Assembly (NCBI GenBank): GCA_016218915.1
Contig: JACRCQ010000079.1
Location: 119,608 to 183,607, forward strand
Reading direction: 5' to 3'
DNA length: 64,000 nt
Source: Deltaproteobacteria bacterium
GTDB lineage: Bacteria > Myxococcota_A > Polyangia > Polyangiales > Polyangiaceae
Made by a program: the position numbers and the translations under genes. How positions within the stretch are numbered: the stretch's first letter is position 1; every line of letters starts with the position of its first letter. The notes below the pieces were generated by a model that ran no database searches, was not told where the DNA came from, and saw only the letters and a list, made by a program, of their open reading frames with translations. Positions 33,157-41,818 of this stretch are shown here, in pieces.

Positions 33157-34133
33157 CCGATGGCTCCTGCGGACTTGAACCACGCAATGGACGCAGCGAT
33201 CGTCTCCTCGAACGGGCGGGGATGGTAGTCGAGCAGGCGGGTCGCCTTGTCGTGGCTGATAAGCTTGTGATTGCGAAGCGCGTGCAGCGACTCGGTCGTG
33301 ACCCGCGGCGGCTTGCCGGTCATCCTCGCAAACGCCGTGACCAAAGGCGCGCTCGCGCGGGCGAGCCACATGGGCGACACAAACCAAGGCGCCTTGCGGC
33401 CTGTCTCGTGCTCCACTGCCACGGCTATCTCCCGCAAGCTCTTGCGGTGCCCGGAAAGCAGCACGCGCTCTCCAGCCGCGCAGCGTTCTGACGCACGGAT
33501 CGCCCCTTCGATCACGTCGCGCACGTCCACCCAGTTGAAGGCGCCGTCCACCAGCCCAGGGAGGCGCCCGAGCGCGAGATCGAGCAGCACCTGACCCATC
33601 GCCGAAGGCCGGTAGTCGTGGGGCCCCAGCACTCCCGTGGGGATCAAGATCACTGCATCGAGCCCCTTCGCAACGCCCGCCTGCACCTGCTGCTCTGCCT
33701 CGGACTTGGACCGATCGTAGGGGAGCAGCCCACTGCCGCTTGCCAGCGGACGCGACTCGTCGATCAGCTGGTCGACCGGCGTCGACGAAAGCGCGTGGAT
33801 CGAGCTGAAGTGGATCAGCCGCTTGACGCCTGCGCGCACGCACGCTTCCACCACGTTTCGGGTTCCGATCACGTTGGTGTCGTGCACGAGCTTCTCGTCG
33901 CCGGATGCAATCGAGATGCGCACGGCCGCGTGGAAGACCTGATCTGCGCCGCTGAACGCCTTCACCAGGGAGTCGACATCGAGCAGATCCCCAGGCACCG
34001 CTTGCACGGCGACCCCTTCGAGCGCGCGCCGATCCTCGTGGACCAGCGCGCGCACGTCGTGCCCCAGCTCCACGAGCCGACGCACCAGGTTGGCGCCAAC
34101 GTGACCGGTTGCACCGGTGAGAGCGATTCGCAT
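33153..34133 (-). CDS. NAD(P)-dependent epimerase/dehydratase, 3beta-HSD-like
   Basis: A 326-residue extended short-chain dehydrogenase. The N-terminal Rossmann motif is TGATGHVGANLV (Gly-x-x-Gly-x-x-Gly). Catalytic elements are the Ser in HFSSIHAL, the YxxxK in LPYDRSKSE and the upstream Asn. The C-terminal region (WVDVRDVIEGAI) resembles dihydroflavonol reductase and 3beta-hydroxysteroid dehydrogenases. It precedes, with a four-base overlap, a steroid 5-alpha-reductase-like gene, so a lipid or steroid A-ring substrate is a reasonable inference. The ATG at 34133 is one base after the upstream lipoprotein gene's stop. Confidence 0.86.
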   Translation of the reverse strand: MRIALTGATGHVGANLVRRLVELGHDVRALVHEDRRALEGVAVQAVPGDLLDVDSLVKAFSGADQVFHAAVRISIASGDEKLVHDTNVIGTRNVVEACVRAGVKRLIHFSSIHALSSTPVDQLIDESRPLASGSGLLPYDRSKSEAEQQVQAGVAKGLDAVILIPTGVLGPHDYRPSAMGQVLLDLALGRLPGLVDGAFNWVDVRDVIEGAIRASERCAAGERVLLSGHRKSLREIAVAVEHETGRKAPWFVSPMWLARASAPLVTAFARMTGKPPRVTTESLHALRNHKLISHDKATRLLDYHPRPFEETIAASIAWFKSAGAIG

Positions 34134-34134
34134 T

Positions 34135-35088
34135 TCAGTGCGCGCGCTTGCGTCGGAACATGACCAGCCCTGCAATGAGCCCAAGCAGCCACGGAACGCC
34201 TCGGCCTGCGTCTGTCGAGCCCACGATGCGGACTGCGCAGCTGTTGTATCCGCATTCGGAGTTGCACTGGTTTGCCAGGCAGCCGTTGTCCTTGTCTGTC
34301 AAGGTATCGAAGTCAGCGGTCCCGGACGGGTGCTGCGCCCTGCAGTTGTTCACGCAGATGTTCGTGCTGCAGGCGTTGACGCAATCTGCGAGCGCTTCGC
34401 ACTCGGAATTGGCCTGGCACACAATGCACTGCTGCGCGCAGTGGCTCTTCATGCAGCTTTCGCAGGTGTTGTTCGACAAGTCATAGGTGCACGTCGCTGG
34501 GGTGCCCGCAGAGCCCGCCGTCCCGGCAGCGCCACCGATTCCTGCAGCTCCGCCGATCCCTGCAGTGCCCCCAAGCCCTGCAGCGCCACCAAGCCCTGCA
34601 GCGCCACCAAGCCCCGCAGCGCCACCAAGCCCCGCAGCGCCACCAAGCCCTGCAGCGCCCCCGATCCCTGCGGCACCCCCGACCTCTGTGGTTCCGCCGG
34701 TGCCGGCGACGCCCCCTTGCCCGGCGCCTCCCGTGCTTGAGCCCCCGGCCCCAGATGCACCCCCGAAGGCACCTGCTGCGCCGGCCAAAGAGCCTGCTTC
34801 GCCCCCGATGCCGGCTGCACCACCGGTGCCGGGCGCTCCGCCCGAGGACTTCCCAGCAGACCCAGACGCGCCGCCGATCGAGCCGCCGCCTTTGCCGGCC
34901 TGACCGCCAGAGCCGCCCGACCCACCTGAGCCCGCCGAGGCGTCAACGGTGCCGCCGGTTCCCAGGCTCGCATCAGGAGCCACTTCATCCGGTCCGGTCC
35001 CCTGGGTCGACAGCGAGCAGCCCGCTGCCAAAGCTGCGACGACCAGCACGGCTCGCACACGAGAAGGCTTACGACTTTCACGCATCAC
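34135..35088 (-). CDS. Gly-rich lipoprotein with Cys domain and C-terminal anchor
   Basis: The start could be either of the two first Met codons (35088 or 35085). The signal ends at LAAGC, a lipobox. Residues 40-195 form a Gly/Ala/Ser/Thr linker that includes GGAAGL repeated six-residue steps (18 bases each in the DNA, 34529-34672). Then a Cys-rich head of about 85 residues with CESCMKSHCAQQC, CNACSTNICVNNC. The end (VPWLLGLIAGLVMFRRKRAH) is a hydrophobic helix plus basic cluster like MYXO-CTERM, without the typical GCGC. It is followed one base later by the dehydrogenase gene, an odd pairing that may reflect operon shuffling. Confidence 0.82.
   Translation of the reverse strand: MMRESRKPSRVRAVLVVAALAAGCSLSTQGTGPDEVAPDASLGTGGTVDASAGSGGSGGSGGQAGKGGGSIGGASGSAGKSSGGAPGTGGAAGIGGEAGSLAGAAGAFGGASGAGGSSTGGAGQGGVAGTGGTTEVGGAAGIGGAAGLGGAAGLGGAAGLGGAAGLGGAAGLGGTAGIGGAAGIGGAAGTAGSAGTPATCTYDLSNNTCESCMKSHCAQQCIVCQANSECEALADCVNACSTNICVNNCRAQHPSGTADFDTLTDKDNGCLANQCNSECGYNSCAVRIVGSTDAGRGVPWLLGLIAGLVMFRRKRAH
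34529..34672 (-). repeat. 18-base tandem repeat inside the Gly-rich lipoprotein
   Basis: Eight 18-base units run without a break, each ending CCTGC or CCCGC. They encode GGAAGL/I-type hexapeptides on the minus strand. The four central units differ by one or two bases only, suggesting recent copy-number change. Confidence 0.85.
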
Positions 35089-35132
35089 AGGAAAACCCTA
35101 CCACGCTCAGGGCCCGGTGGCGTTCGTATCGG

Positions 35133-35738
35133 TTACGAGTCAACCCACAGGCAGAGTGATCGTTGTGCCCCGTGATTGCATAGGTTTGCGAGCGCGTGGA
35201 TGCGTCGCAGCGCCCACAACGCATCTCCATCCGCGTCGAATCCAGCGGTCTGCTCGGCAGCCCATCGCGCTGCCAGCGCAGGGAGCTCGTCGATCGAGTG
35301 CCCAGCGAGTGCCCGCACGGCTTCTGTGGGGAGGCAATCCACGGAGCGTCCCTCTGGCGTGACACGCTGCGGGCGTGCATCGGTCTCGCTTCCCAGGATC
35401 AGGTTGGCCAGCAGACGCAAGTGGTCGCCGAACAGGTTCTTGAGGCACGCGTGCGGCACGGAGCGCAGCGATCGCGGCCCAGCGTCTTCCATGCGCTGCT
35501 CGAAGTCGTTGTCTGTGGGAAGAACAGGCAGGATCGGGTCGCAATCGCACGGCGGAAGGGCAGGGGAGGGCGCAGGCGCGTCTGGCGGCACGATCCATCG
35601 CTTGATCAAGACGGCCTCGCCGGTGAACAGATCCTCGGCCGGAACCATCATGGGCTCATCGGCTGGCCGCGGCCAACCGGGGAAGAAGCGATCCAACTCC
35701 TCTTCGGTTGCTGCAAAGAGGGTTACGAAAGTGGGCAT
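35133..35738 (-). CDS. hypothetical protein
   Basis: About 201 residues, beginning MPTFVTLFAATEEELDRFFPGWPRP; an ATG at 35750 is an alternative. No ribosome site is clear for either. The N-terminal half has aromatic-rich and acidic segments, the middle has a CDCDP motif, and the C-terminal half is helical (TEAVRALAGHSIDELPALAARWAAEQ and ADGDALWALRRIHALANLCNHG). I do not recognise a family. It sits 34 bases after the GreA-like gene and is likely in the same operon, which suggests but does not prove a cytoplasmic role. Confidence 0.6.
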   Translation of the reverse strand: MPTFVTLFAATEEELDRFFPGWPRPADEPMMVPAEDLFTGEAVLIKRWIVPPDAPAPSPALPPCDCDPILPVLPTDNDFEQRMEDAGPRSLRSVPHACLKNLFGDHLRLLANLILGSETDARPQRVTPEGRSVDCLPTEAVRALAGHSIDELPALAARWAAEQTAGFDADGDALWALRRIHALANLCNHGAQRSLCLWVDS

Positions 35739-35772
35739 TGCAGCCAACATAGCGCAGGAGCGAGGGCCTGGC

Positions 35773-36258
35773 TCACTCGATCGCGACCACCTCGAGCTCT
35801 CGCGTCTTGCCAGCAACCTTGAGAGCGCATTCATCGCCCACGGTCTTGCCGATCAAAGCTCTTCCGACCGGGGAACGCGGTGTGATGACCTGCACGCGGC
35901 CTTCGGCCAACGTGGCTCCTCCGCCTTGAGGCGCCATGAAGAAGCACCGAGGCTGGTCTCCATCGAGCACGCTCACCAGCGCGCCCAAGGCCACCGGATC
36001 CTCAGCGCTGAACTGCCGAAGTCGCATGCTCTGCACTTCGAGCACGCTATCCGTGAGCTCCTCGACGCGCATGGCCTGGCCGCGTGCCAGGTAGGATTGC
36101 TCGAGCGCACGCGTGTCCTTGTCGTTCTCGGGCTTCGCTTCTTCATGGGTTGCCCCTTCGCGCGTGGCCTTGTGGGCCCTGGCGAGGGCGTCCAGGTCAG
36201 CCTGCAGGAGCTCGACGAGCTCGCGCTTGAGGTTCTGCTTGGATGGAAGCCCCTGCAT
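35773..36258 (-). CDS. GreA/GreB-family elongation factor-like protein
   Basis: 161 residues, starting at ATG 36258. The N-terminal part is a coiled coil of helices (KRELVELLQADLDALARAHK and ARGQAMRVEELTDSVLEVQ), as in the antiparallel finger of Gre factors. The C-terminal domain (about 85-160) has the Gre pattern: GALVSVLDGDQPRCFFMAP, LITPRSPVGRALIGKTVGDEC and TRELEVVAIE. Gre factors stimulate RNA cleavage in backtracked RNA polymerase through two acidic residues at the finger tip; those are not clearly visible here. The finger region is longer and less conserved, so it may be a Gre-like paralogue (such as GreB-like or Rnk-like). It is 8 bases behind the TPR gene. Confidence 0.78.
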   Translation of the reverse strand: MQGLPSKQNLKRELVELLQADLDALARAHKATREGATHEEAKPENDKDTRALEQSYLARGQAMRVEELTDSVLEVQSMRLRQFSAEDPVALGALVSVLDGDQPRCFFMAPQGGGATLAEGRVQVITPRSPVGRALIGKTVGDECALKVAGKTRELEVVAIE

Positions 36259-36266
36259 GCAGCGTC

Positions 36267-37295
36267 CTAGAACCGCCCCTGAATGCCGAGCCCCATCTGG
36301 CCGGGCCCCGCTGTGGCAGTCACCTCGGCGCTGCGTTTGGGATTCGGCGCGATCAAGTACAGCGTGGTGCCGACACCGATCAGCGCCAGACCTGCGACAA
36401 ATCCCACGGTCGATATCTTCGCGGCATCGAGCGCGTCGTTGCGCGCCTGCGTTCCCACAGGGCCGCACTGGTTGCCGCTGCAATCCGAGCTCGAATCGTC
36501 GTTCTTCGACTTTGCCTTGAATCCGAACCACGTTCCGATGCCGACTCCCACGACCCCCAGTCCGCCGACCACGAGTCCCACCACCGGCAGCGCGGATCGC
36601 TCGTGCGTGGGCGCAGCCGTGGATGGCGGGGCAGTGGGCGCAGCAGCAGCAGCCGATGTGCTCGAGGCAGGAGCAACGGGCGCCGATGCCACGGGCCCGA
36701 TCGGAGCGTCGCCGCCTTCCTGCTGCAACGCGGGCACGCTCACGATTCGAGATTCAGCTTCCTTCACGACCTGCACCTGGGTCCGCCAGGTGCGACGCGC
36801 GGTCGCCGAGACCTCGATCGTGTGATCGCCCGGGTCCACAGGCAGCGCGGTGTTCCAGGCACCCGGCTCCACGACCGCTGCGTTTCGGGTGACGCGGAAG
36901 CCCGGCAACGATGACAGGGACGGGTCGACCTGGATGGTGAGGCGCGACAGACGGGGTGCCAGCGCTGCAGCGCGGTCGCGAGCCTTCTTCTCGCGGTCGG
37001 CGCGCTTCTCTGCCTTGGCCCGAGCAGCGGTGTCGAGGTACTCCGCCCACGCGGTGGCGATTCGACCTTCCTGCTCGTGGCAGAAGGCGAGCGCGAGCAG
37101 CGTCCCAGTCGCAGCATCGGCCTTGTAGCTGGCCTCGAGCTTTGGACAGGCTTGCGCATACTGCTTCTTGTCGAGAAGCGCCTTGCCTTCCTGGAAGAGC
37201 GCTTCTGCCTGCGCCGAGCCAGCGGTCTGCGCCGGGGCATCGATCGCGAACAGCCCGAGGCTGAGCGCGACCACTGCTCCCAACCTCGTACGCAT
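36267..37295 (-). CDS. TPR/PEGA-type membrane protein of myxobacterial type
   Basis: Start ATG 37295 with a signal (ALSLGLFAIDAPAQ). The N-terminal third has a TPR-like repeat, AEALFQEGKALLDKKQYAQACPKLEASYKADAATGTLL, and then a long basic helix. The middle is a beta domain with RVTRNAAVVEPGAWNTALPVDPGDHTIEVSA, of the PEGA kind. A Pro/Ala linker and two hydrophobic segments (VVGLVVGGLGVVGVGIGTW and FVAGLALIGVGTTLYL) make up the end. Such genes next to Ser/Thr kinases are common in Myxococcota. It lies 55 bases after the kinase, probably one operon. Confidence 0.78.
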   Translation of the reverse strand: MRTRLGAVVALSLGLFAIDAPAQTAGSAQAEALFQEGKALLDKKQYAQACPKLEASYKADAATGTLLALAFCHEQEGRIATAWAEYLDTAARAKAEKRADREKKARDRAAALAPRLSRLTIQVDPSLSSLPGFRVTRNAAVVEPGAWNTALPVDPGDHTIEVSATARRTWRTQVQVVKEAESRIVSVPALQQEGGDAPIGPVASAPVAPASSTSAAAAAPTAPPSTAAPTHERSALPVVGLVVGGLGVVGVGIGTWFGFKAKSKNDDSSSDCSGNQCGPVGTQARNDALDAAKISTVGFVAGLALIGVGTTLYLIAPNPKRSAEVTATAGPGQMGLGIQGRF

Positions 37296-37350
37296 GCTCG
37301 CGCGCGTCCGGCCTTGGTTCTTCTTTCGTGTGCGGTGTCGCAAGGGATTC

Positions 37351-38748
37351 CTACCTCCGCTCGTCTATCAGATCCCCGAGCTCTCCGGTTCCGCTCTTGC
37401 GAGATGATGCAACAGCGGGGACGCCGCGGGGCGCCGATCGGGAAGGCGCTGCCGACGCGGCCACGGATGCTGCTGGCAAGCCCTGGGACGGTGCAGCAGA
37501 AGCAATCGATGCAACGGCAGCAGGGTCTTCGGACGGTTGCGCGGACGCGGCAGTCGTCTGCGACGCGACAGCGCTTGCATGGGCACCGTTGGCGACGGGA
37601 ATCGTGGCCTGGGCGTTCTGCCTGGAGGCAAAGACAACGGCGGCACCGGCGCAGAGCACGACGACGCCGATGATGGCTCCAACAACGTAGGGCCGTCTTC
37701 TTTGCGGAGTGGCAAGCGGCGGCTCGGTATCCACCTGCGTGTCTCCAGCAGCTTCGGTACGCTGGCTCGCTGCAGATATGGTCGGCGCCAGCTCGCGGGC
37801 GACTGCTGCGACCGTGTCTGCATCGCGTAGGGGTGCTGGCACCGGACCTCGAATCACGGCGTGGGCGGTGCTGCAGGGGACAGCGCGCAGCGCGCTGGCG
37901 AGGTCGGCCACGGTCTGGAATCGATCCGCCGGATCCTTTGCCAGACAGCGCATGACCACGTTGGCCAGGTCTGCAGGCGCCTCAGGCCACGCCTGATCCA
38001 GAGGAATGGGCGGATCCGACAGGATCGCTCCGAGCAGCCCGCCAAGCGTCTCCGCGGCGAACGGGTACCGACCGCTCGTTGCCTCGTACAGGATGATGCC
38101 CAGCGACCAGACATCCGAGCGTGCGTCGGCCTGCTTGGCGTCGCGGACCTGCTCGGGCGACATGTAAGCCGGCGATCCGATCATTCCGCCAGTCCTCGTG
38201 ATCGCGGGCTCTTGCGCGCTCGTGTCGAATCCGGTCCCCAGCTTGGAGATTCCGAAGTCCATCACCTTGATCAACGCGCTGCCATCGGCCCTCCTGCAGA
38301 GGAACAGGTTGCCGGGCTTCAGATCGCGGTGGACGATTCCGAGCGCGTGGGCTTCGGAAACCGCATCACAAGCCTGCAGGATGTAGTCGACAGCCTCAGC
38401 GGTGGGCAGGGTTCCGCGCTGCGACAGCACGGCGGAGAGATCATCGCCCTCGAGGTACTCCATCACGATGAAGAGCTTGTCGCCTTCGAGCCTTCCGACA
38501 TCGAGCACATGCGCAACGTGCTGGCTCTTGATGCGAATCGCGGCGCGTGCCTCGCGCAGGAAGCGCGCACGCTGCTCATCGACCTCGGCCATCTCGGGCA
38601 GCAGGAACTTGAGCGCCACCAGCTCGTTCAGATCGAGATGACGCGCTGCGACCACCATGCCCATTCCACCGCTGCCCAGCACCCGCTCGACCTGGTACTT
38701 CTGCGCGACAACGTCGCCGGGCTTGACCTGGAATTGGGTGGCCAACAT
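37351..38748 (-). CDS. eukaryotic-like Ser/Thr protein kinase, membrane-anchored
   Basis: 465 residues from ATG 38748. The kinase domain (about 15-280) has the glycine loop GSGGMGMVV, the Lys in VALKFLLPE, the catalytic loop HRDLKPGNLF, DFGISKL and the P+1 loop SPAYMSPEQ. A linker follows, then a membrane helix (PYVVGAIIGVVVLCAGAAVVFAS, about residues 358-380), and a Ser/Ala/Pro-rich periplasmic tail. It is an inner-membrane signalling kinase of the Hanks type. It probably starts an operon with the TPR and GreA-like genes. A PP2C phosphatase at 30209 could be its antagonist. Confidence 0.93.
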   Translation of the reverse strand: MLATQFQVKPGDVVAQKYQVERVLGSGGMGMVVAARHLDLNELVALKFLLPEMAEVDEQRARFLREARAAIRIKSQHVAHVLDVGRLEGDKLFIVMEYLEGDDLSAVLSQRGTLPTAEAVDYILQACDAVSEAHALGIVHRDLKPGNLFLCRRADGSALIKVMDFGISKLGTGFDTSAQEPAITRTGGMIGSPAYMSPEQVRDAKQADARSDVWSLGIILYEATSGRYPFAAETLGGLLGAILSDPPIPLDQAWPEAPADLANVVMRCLAKDPADRFQTVADLASALRAVPCSTAHAVIRGPVPAPLRDADTVAAVARELAPTISAASQRTEAAGDTQVDTEPPLATPQRRRPYVVGAIIGVVVLCAGAAVVFASRQNAQATIPVANGAHASAVASQTTAASAQPSEDPAAVASIASAAPSQGLPAASVAASAAPSRSAPRGVPAVASSRKSGTGELGDLIDERR

Positions 38749-38942
38749 TGCGATGGGTCCCCTGCAGCGCTCCACTGTCGCACGTGGGACCCGACATCTT
38801 CAAGGGCGCGCAAATCCTGGTCGTCAACCGTGACCCGAATTAAGCCACCGGCTCGTGATGGAACTCGGGATTTCCGGTGGGCAGCCGGCTGACGGACGCG
38901 TTAGAATGCTGCGTTCCGCAAGGATGCGGCGAGGAGAAGCGG

Positions 38943-40604
38943 ATGCGTCGATTTGCCTGCTGGTGCCTGGCAGCCTGCGTCATCTTCAGTGCGGGTTGCG
39001 CTTCGATCCTGGGAATCGAAGAGCCAGAGCCGGTCGACGCTGGCGCTGACGTCTCGTCCGGTGGCGCAGCAGGATCGTCGGGTTCTGCAGGGCAGTCCGG
39101 CGGCAGCGGACAGTCGGGCTCCGCAGGCAGCAGCGGACAAGCGGGCATGGGGGGAACCGCTGGCGGCGGAGGCACGGCGAGCGGCGGGGCCTCTGGGGCA
39201 TCGGGCAACGCAGGGGAGGGTGGAACGGCGGGCACCAGCGGAAGCGGTGGGACCGCGGGCAATGCCGGTGTTGCAGGCGCAGCCGGCAATGCAGGCGGCG
39301 GTGCTGCTGGCACCTCCGGCAGCGGTGGGACCGCGGGCAGCGCGGGCAGCGGTGGGATAGCGGGCAGCGCTGGTGCAGGCGGACAGGGAGGCGCTGCAGG
39401 TACTGCTGGTACGAGCGGCAGTGGCGGCTCTGCCGGCGCTGCGGGGAGCTGCACAGGACAGCCCGACTTCACGCCGTGCAAGCTCACCACGGTCCCGGAT
39501 CGCGACTACGACATATGCATTGCCGAAACGTGCCAGTCTCCAGGGTGCGGAGACACGACCTGCAACGTGCGTGGGCCGCACTTCCCGTTGGCGGACACGG
39601 CTCAGCGCGGATGCTACGACCTGACAACGACCCAGACTTGCACCGGATCTGTGGGTACGCCAGCGTGCGGGAGCATGTCCGGGTGCGGGCAGGACGCACA
39701 GTACGGCTGGGACCTCACCCATTCGCAGGCGCAGCGTTTCTCCCGGATCCTGGTGGGCGGCACCGACGCGATCGTGCAGGATGCCGTCACAGGGCTGGTC
39801 TGGCAGGGGTGCGTGGCTGGCAAGTCAGGCATGAGCTGCACGGGCACATCGCTGATGCAGAATTGGGACGATGCCTTGAAGTACTGCGATGCGCTGTCGT
39901 CGGCCGGGCAGACCGACTGGCGGCTGCCGGATGAATACGAGCTGCAGAGCATTGCGCACTACGGTGACTCGGGAATCGGCATCGACACCATGGCATTCCC
40001 CGGAACGCCTACCACCACGAACCACTGGACCTCGTCGACCACCGTGGGACCCGGTACCAACGCCTGGTTTGCGGACTTCAGCGATGGCACTGTGTTCCTG
40101 TTTGGCGCCAAGACCTCTAACCGGATGGTCCGGTGTGTTCGCGGAGCCCCGACCCCCAAGCCAGCCACCCGATTCACGGTCTCCGCACCCGTGTCCTCGG
40201 AGCCGATCGTGACCGACCACTACACAGGTCTGGTGTGGCAGCGGTGCGTGGCCGGGATGTCGGGACCGCAGTGCGGCTCTGGCCAGGCGCAGTCCCTTTC
40301 ATGGCAAGACGCGATGAAGCACTGCGAGTCGAGCAGCTGGAGCAACATCACGACCTGGCGGCTGCCCAGCATCACGGAGCTGTTCAGCATGACGCGGCAC
40401 ATCGAGATCTGGCCCGCTCTGGACACCGCCGTGTTCCCCGGCGTCCCACAGCCGATCACCTCCTACATGAGGTCGTCCAGCTCCTTTGCCGCAGACCCGA
40501 CCCGGGCCTGGCTCGTGGGCGTACAGCATGGTGCCGTGTTCTCCGCTGCCGGAGCGGGCTACTCCAAGGCTGATCCGCTGCTGGTGCGCTGCGTGAGCAA
40601 CTAG
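38943..40604 (+). CDS. DUF1566 lipoprotein with Gly-rich linker
   Basis: ATG 38943 with AGGAGAAG upstream. A lipoprotein signal ends at IFSAGC. Residues 40-175 form a Ser/Gly/Thr/Ala linker (GGTAGTSGSGG steps). The head has two DUF1566 copies (about 240-400 and 410-553): TGLVWQGCVAGKS, WRLPDEYELQ, WTSSTT...MVRCVRG; and TGLVWQRCVAGMSG, WRLPSITELF, and MRSSS...LVRCVSN. A short Cys-rich segment lies before them. It is related to the protein at 12625 but has the long linker. It is transcribed away from the kinase gene with about 194 bases between. Confidence 0.9.
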   Translation: MRRFACWCLAACVIFSAGCASILGIEEPEPVDAGADVSSGGAAGSSGSAGQSGGSGQSGSAGSSGQAGMGGTAGGGGTASGGASGASGNAGEGGTAGTSGSGGTAGNAGVAGAAGNAGGGAAGTSGSGGTAGSAGSGGIAGSAGAGGQGGAAGTAGTSGSGGSAGAAGSCTGQPDFTPCKLTTVPDRDYDICIAETCQSPGCGDTTCNVRGPHFPLADTAQRGCYDLTTTQTCTGSVGTPACGSMSGCGQDAQYGWDLTHSQAQRFSRILVGGTDAIVQDAVTGLVWQGCVAGKSGMSCTGTSLMQNWDDALKYCDALSSAGQTDWRLPDEYELQSIAHYGDSGIGIDTMAFPGTPTTTNHWTSSTTVGPGTNAWFADFSDGTVFLFGAKTSNRMVRCVRGAPTPKPATRFTVSAPVSSEPIVTDHYTGLVWQRCVAGMSGPQCGSGQAQSLSWQDAMKHCESSSWSNITTWRLPSITELFSMTRHIEIWPALDTAVFPGVPQPITSYMRSSSSFAADPTRAWLVGVQHGAVFSAAGAGYSKADPLLVRCVSN

Positions 40605-40731
40605 GGCGGGGGGCGCCAAGGCGCAACTGAACGCACAGCTGCGGCATCCACTCTGCAGACCCAAACGCGGGCCCAGGCAACCGTCGCTGCACGGAGAAGC
40701 CCTGGGCAGGCGATCAAGCAGGAGAACTCCC

Positions 40732-41814
40732 ATGGCTGACCTATCGATCTTCGCCCCCGTCACGGTGGGCAAGATGACGCTCAAGAACCGCACCGTGATG
40801 GCGCCCATGACCCGGTCGCGCGCCGAGGGAAACGTGCCCAACGTCCTGATGGCCGAGTACTACTCCCAGCGCGCCAGCGCCGGCCTCATCGTCACCGAAG
40901 GCACATCGCCCTCCCCCAATGGCTTGGGCTACGCCCGGATTCCGGGCATCTACAGCGACAAGCAGGTCGCAGAATGGAAGAAGGTCACCGATGCGGTCCA
41001 CGCGCGCGGCGGCCACATCTTCGTTCAGCTCATGCACACGGGGCGGGTCGGCCACCCTTTGAACGTGCCTGCAGGCGCGGAAGTGATTGCACCCAGCGCG
41101 ATCGCCGCGCCGGGCGAGATGTACACGGATCAGAAGGGGATGCAGCCCCATCCGGTTCCGCGCGCCATGACCGAAGACGACATCGCCAAGACCCGCGAGG
41201 AGTTCGTGCAGGCCGCCAACAACGCGATCAAGGCGGGCTTCGATGGAGTGGAGCTCCATGCTGCCAACGGCTACCTGCTCGAGCAGTTCATCAACCCGCA
41301 CTCCAACCAGCGCACGGACGGCTACGGAGGATCGATCGACAATCGCATCCGATTCGTGCTCGAGGTGGCAACGGCCGTCTGCGATGCCATCGGTGGCGAC
41401 CGGGTAGGCATTCGACTGTCGCCCTACGGTGTGAACGCGGGCATGGCGCAGTACGACGAGACGGACGCGACGCATCTGGCGTTGGTAACCAAGCTCGCAT
41501 CCACGGGGATGCTCTACGTCCACGTGGTGGACCACTCGGCGATGGGGGCACCCGCGGTTCCCGAGTCGCTCAAGGCAGCGCTTCGCAAGGCCTGGCCACG
41601 CACGTTCATCGCGAGCGGCGGCTATGATCGCGAGACGGCGGAGAAAGCGGTCCGCGAGGGCAAGGGGGACCTGGTCGCCTTCGGACGTCCGTTCCTCAGC
41701 AACCCGGATCTGGTGACCCGCCTCGAGAAGAATCTGGCCCTGAATGCGCCTGACTTTGCGACGTTCTACACGCCGGGCGCCAAGGGCTACACCGACTATC
41801 CCACGCACGCGTGA
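40732..41814 (+). CDS. old yellow enzyme-family flavin oxidoreductase (NADH:flavin ene-reductase)
   Basis: 360 residues, close to the length of NemA/OYE enzymes, starting at an ATG preceded by AGGAG. The TIM-barrel motifs include the N-terminal KNRTVMAPMTRSRA and the FMN-site EGTSPSPNG. The substrate-binding His/Asn pair is in VELHAANGYLLEQF. It ends with IASGGYDRETAEKAVREGKGDLVAFGRPFLSNPDLV, the phosphate-binding part. It should reduce the C=C bond of enones or nitroesters with NAD(P)H. It is convergent with, and four bases from, the UroD-type gene. I do not give a gene symbol because paralogues are common. Confidence 0.92.
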   Translation: MADLSIFAPVTVGKMTLKNRTVMAPMTRSRAEGNVPNVLMAEYYSQRASAGLIVTEGTSPSPNGLGYARIPGIYSDKQVAEWKKVTDAVHARGGHIFVQLMHTGRVGHPLNVPAGAEVIAPSAIAAPGEMYTDQKGMQPHPVPRAMTEDDIAKTREEFVQAANNAIKAGFDGVELHAANGYLLEQFINPHSNQRTDGYGGSIDNRIRFVLEVATAVCDAIGGDRVGIRLSPYGVNAGMAQYDETDATHLALVTKLASTGMLYVHVVDHSAMGAPAVPESLKAALRKAWPRTFIASGGYDRETAEKAVREGKGDLVAFGRPFLSNPDLVTRLEKNLALNAPDFATFYTPGAKGYTDYPTHA

Positions 41815-41818
41815 GCCG

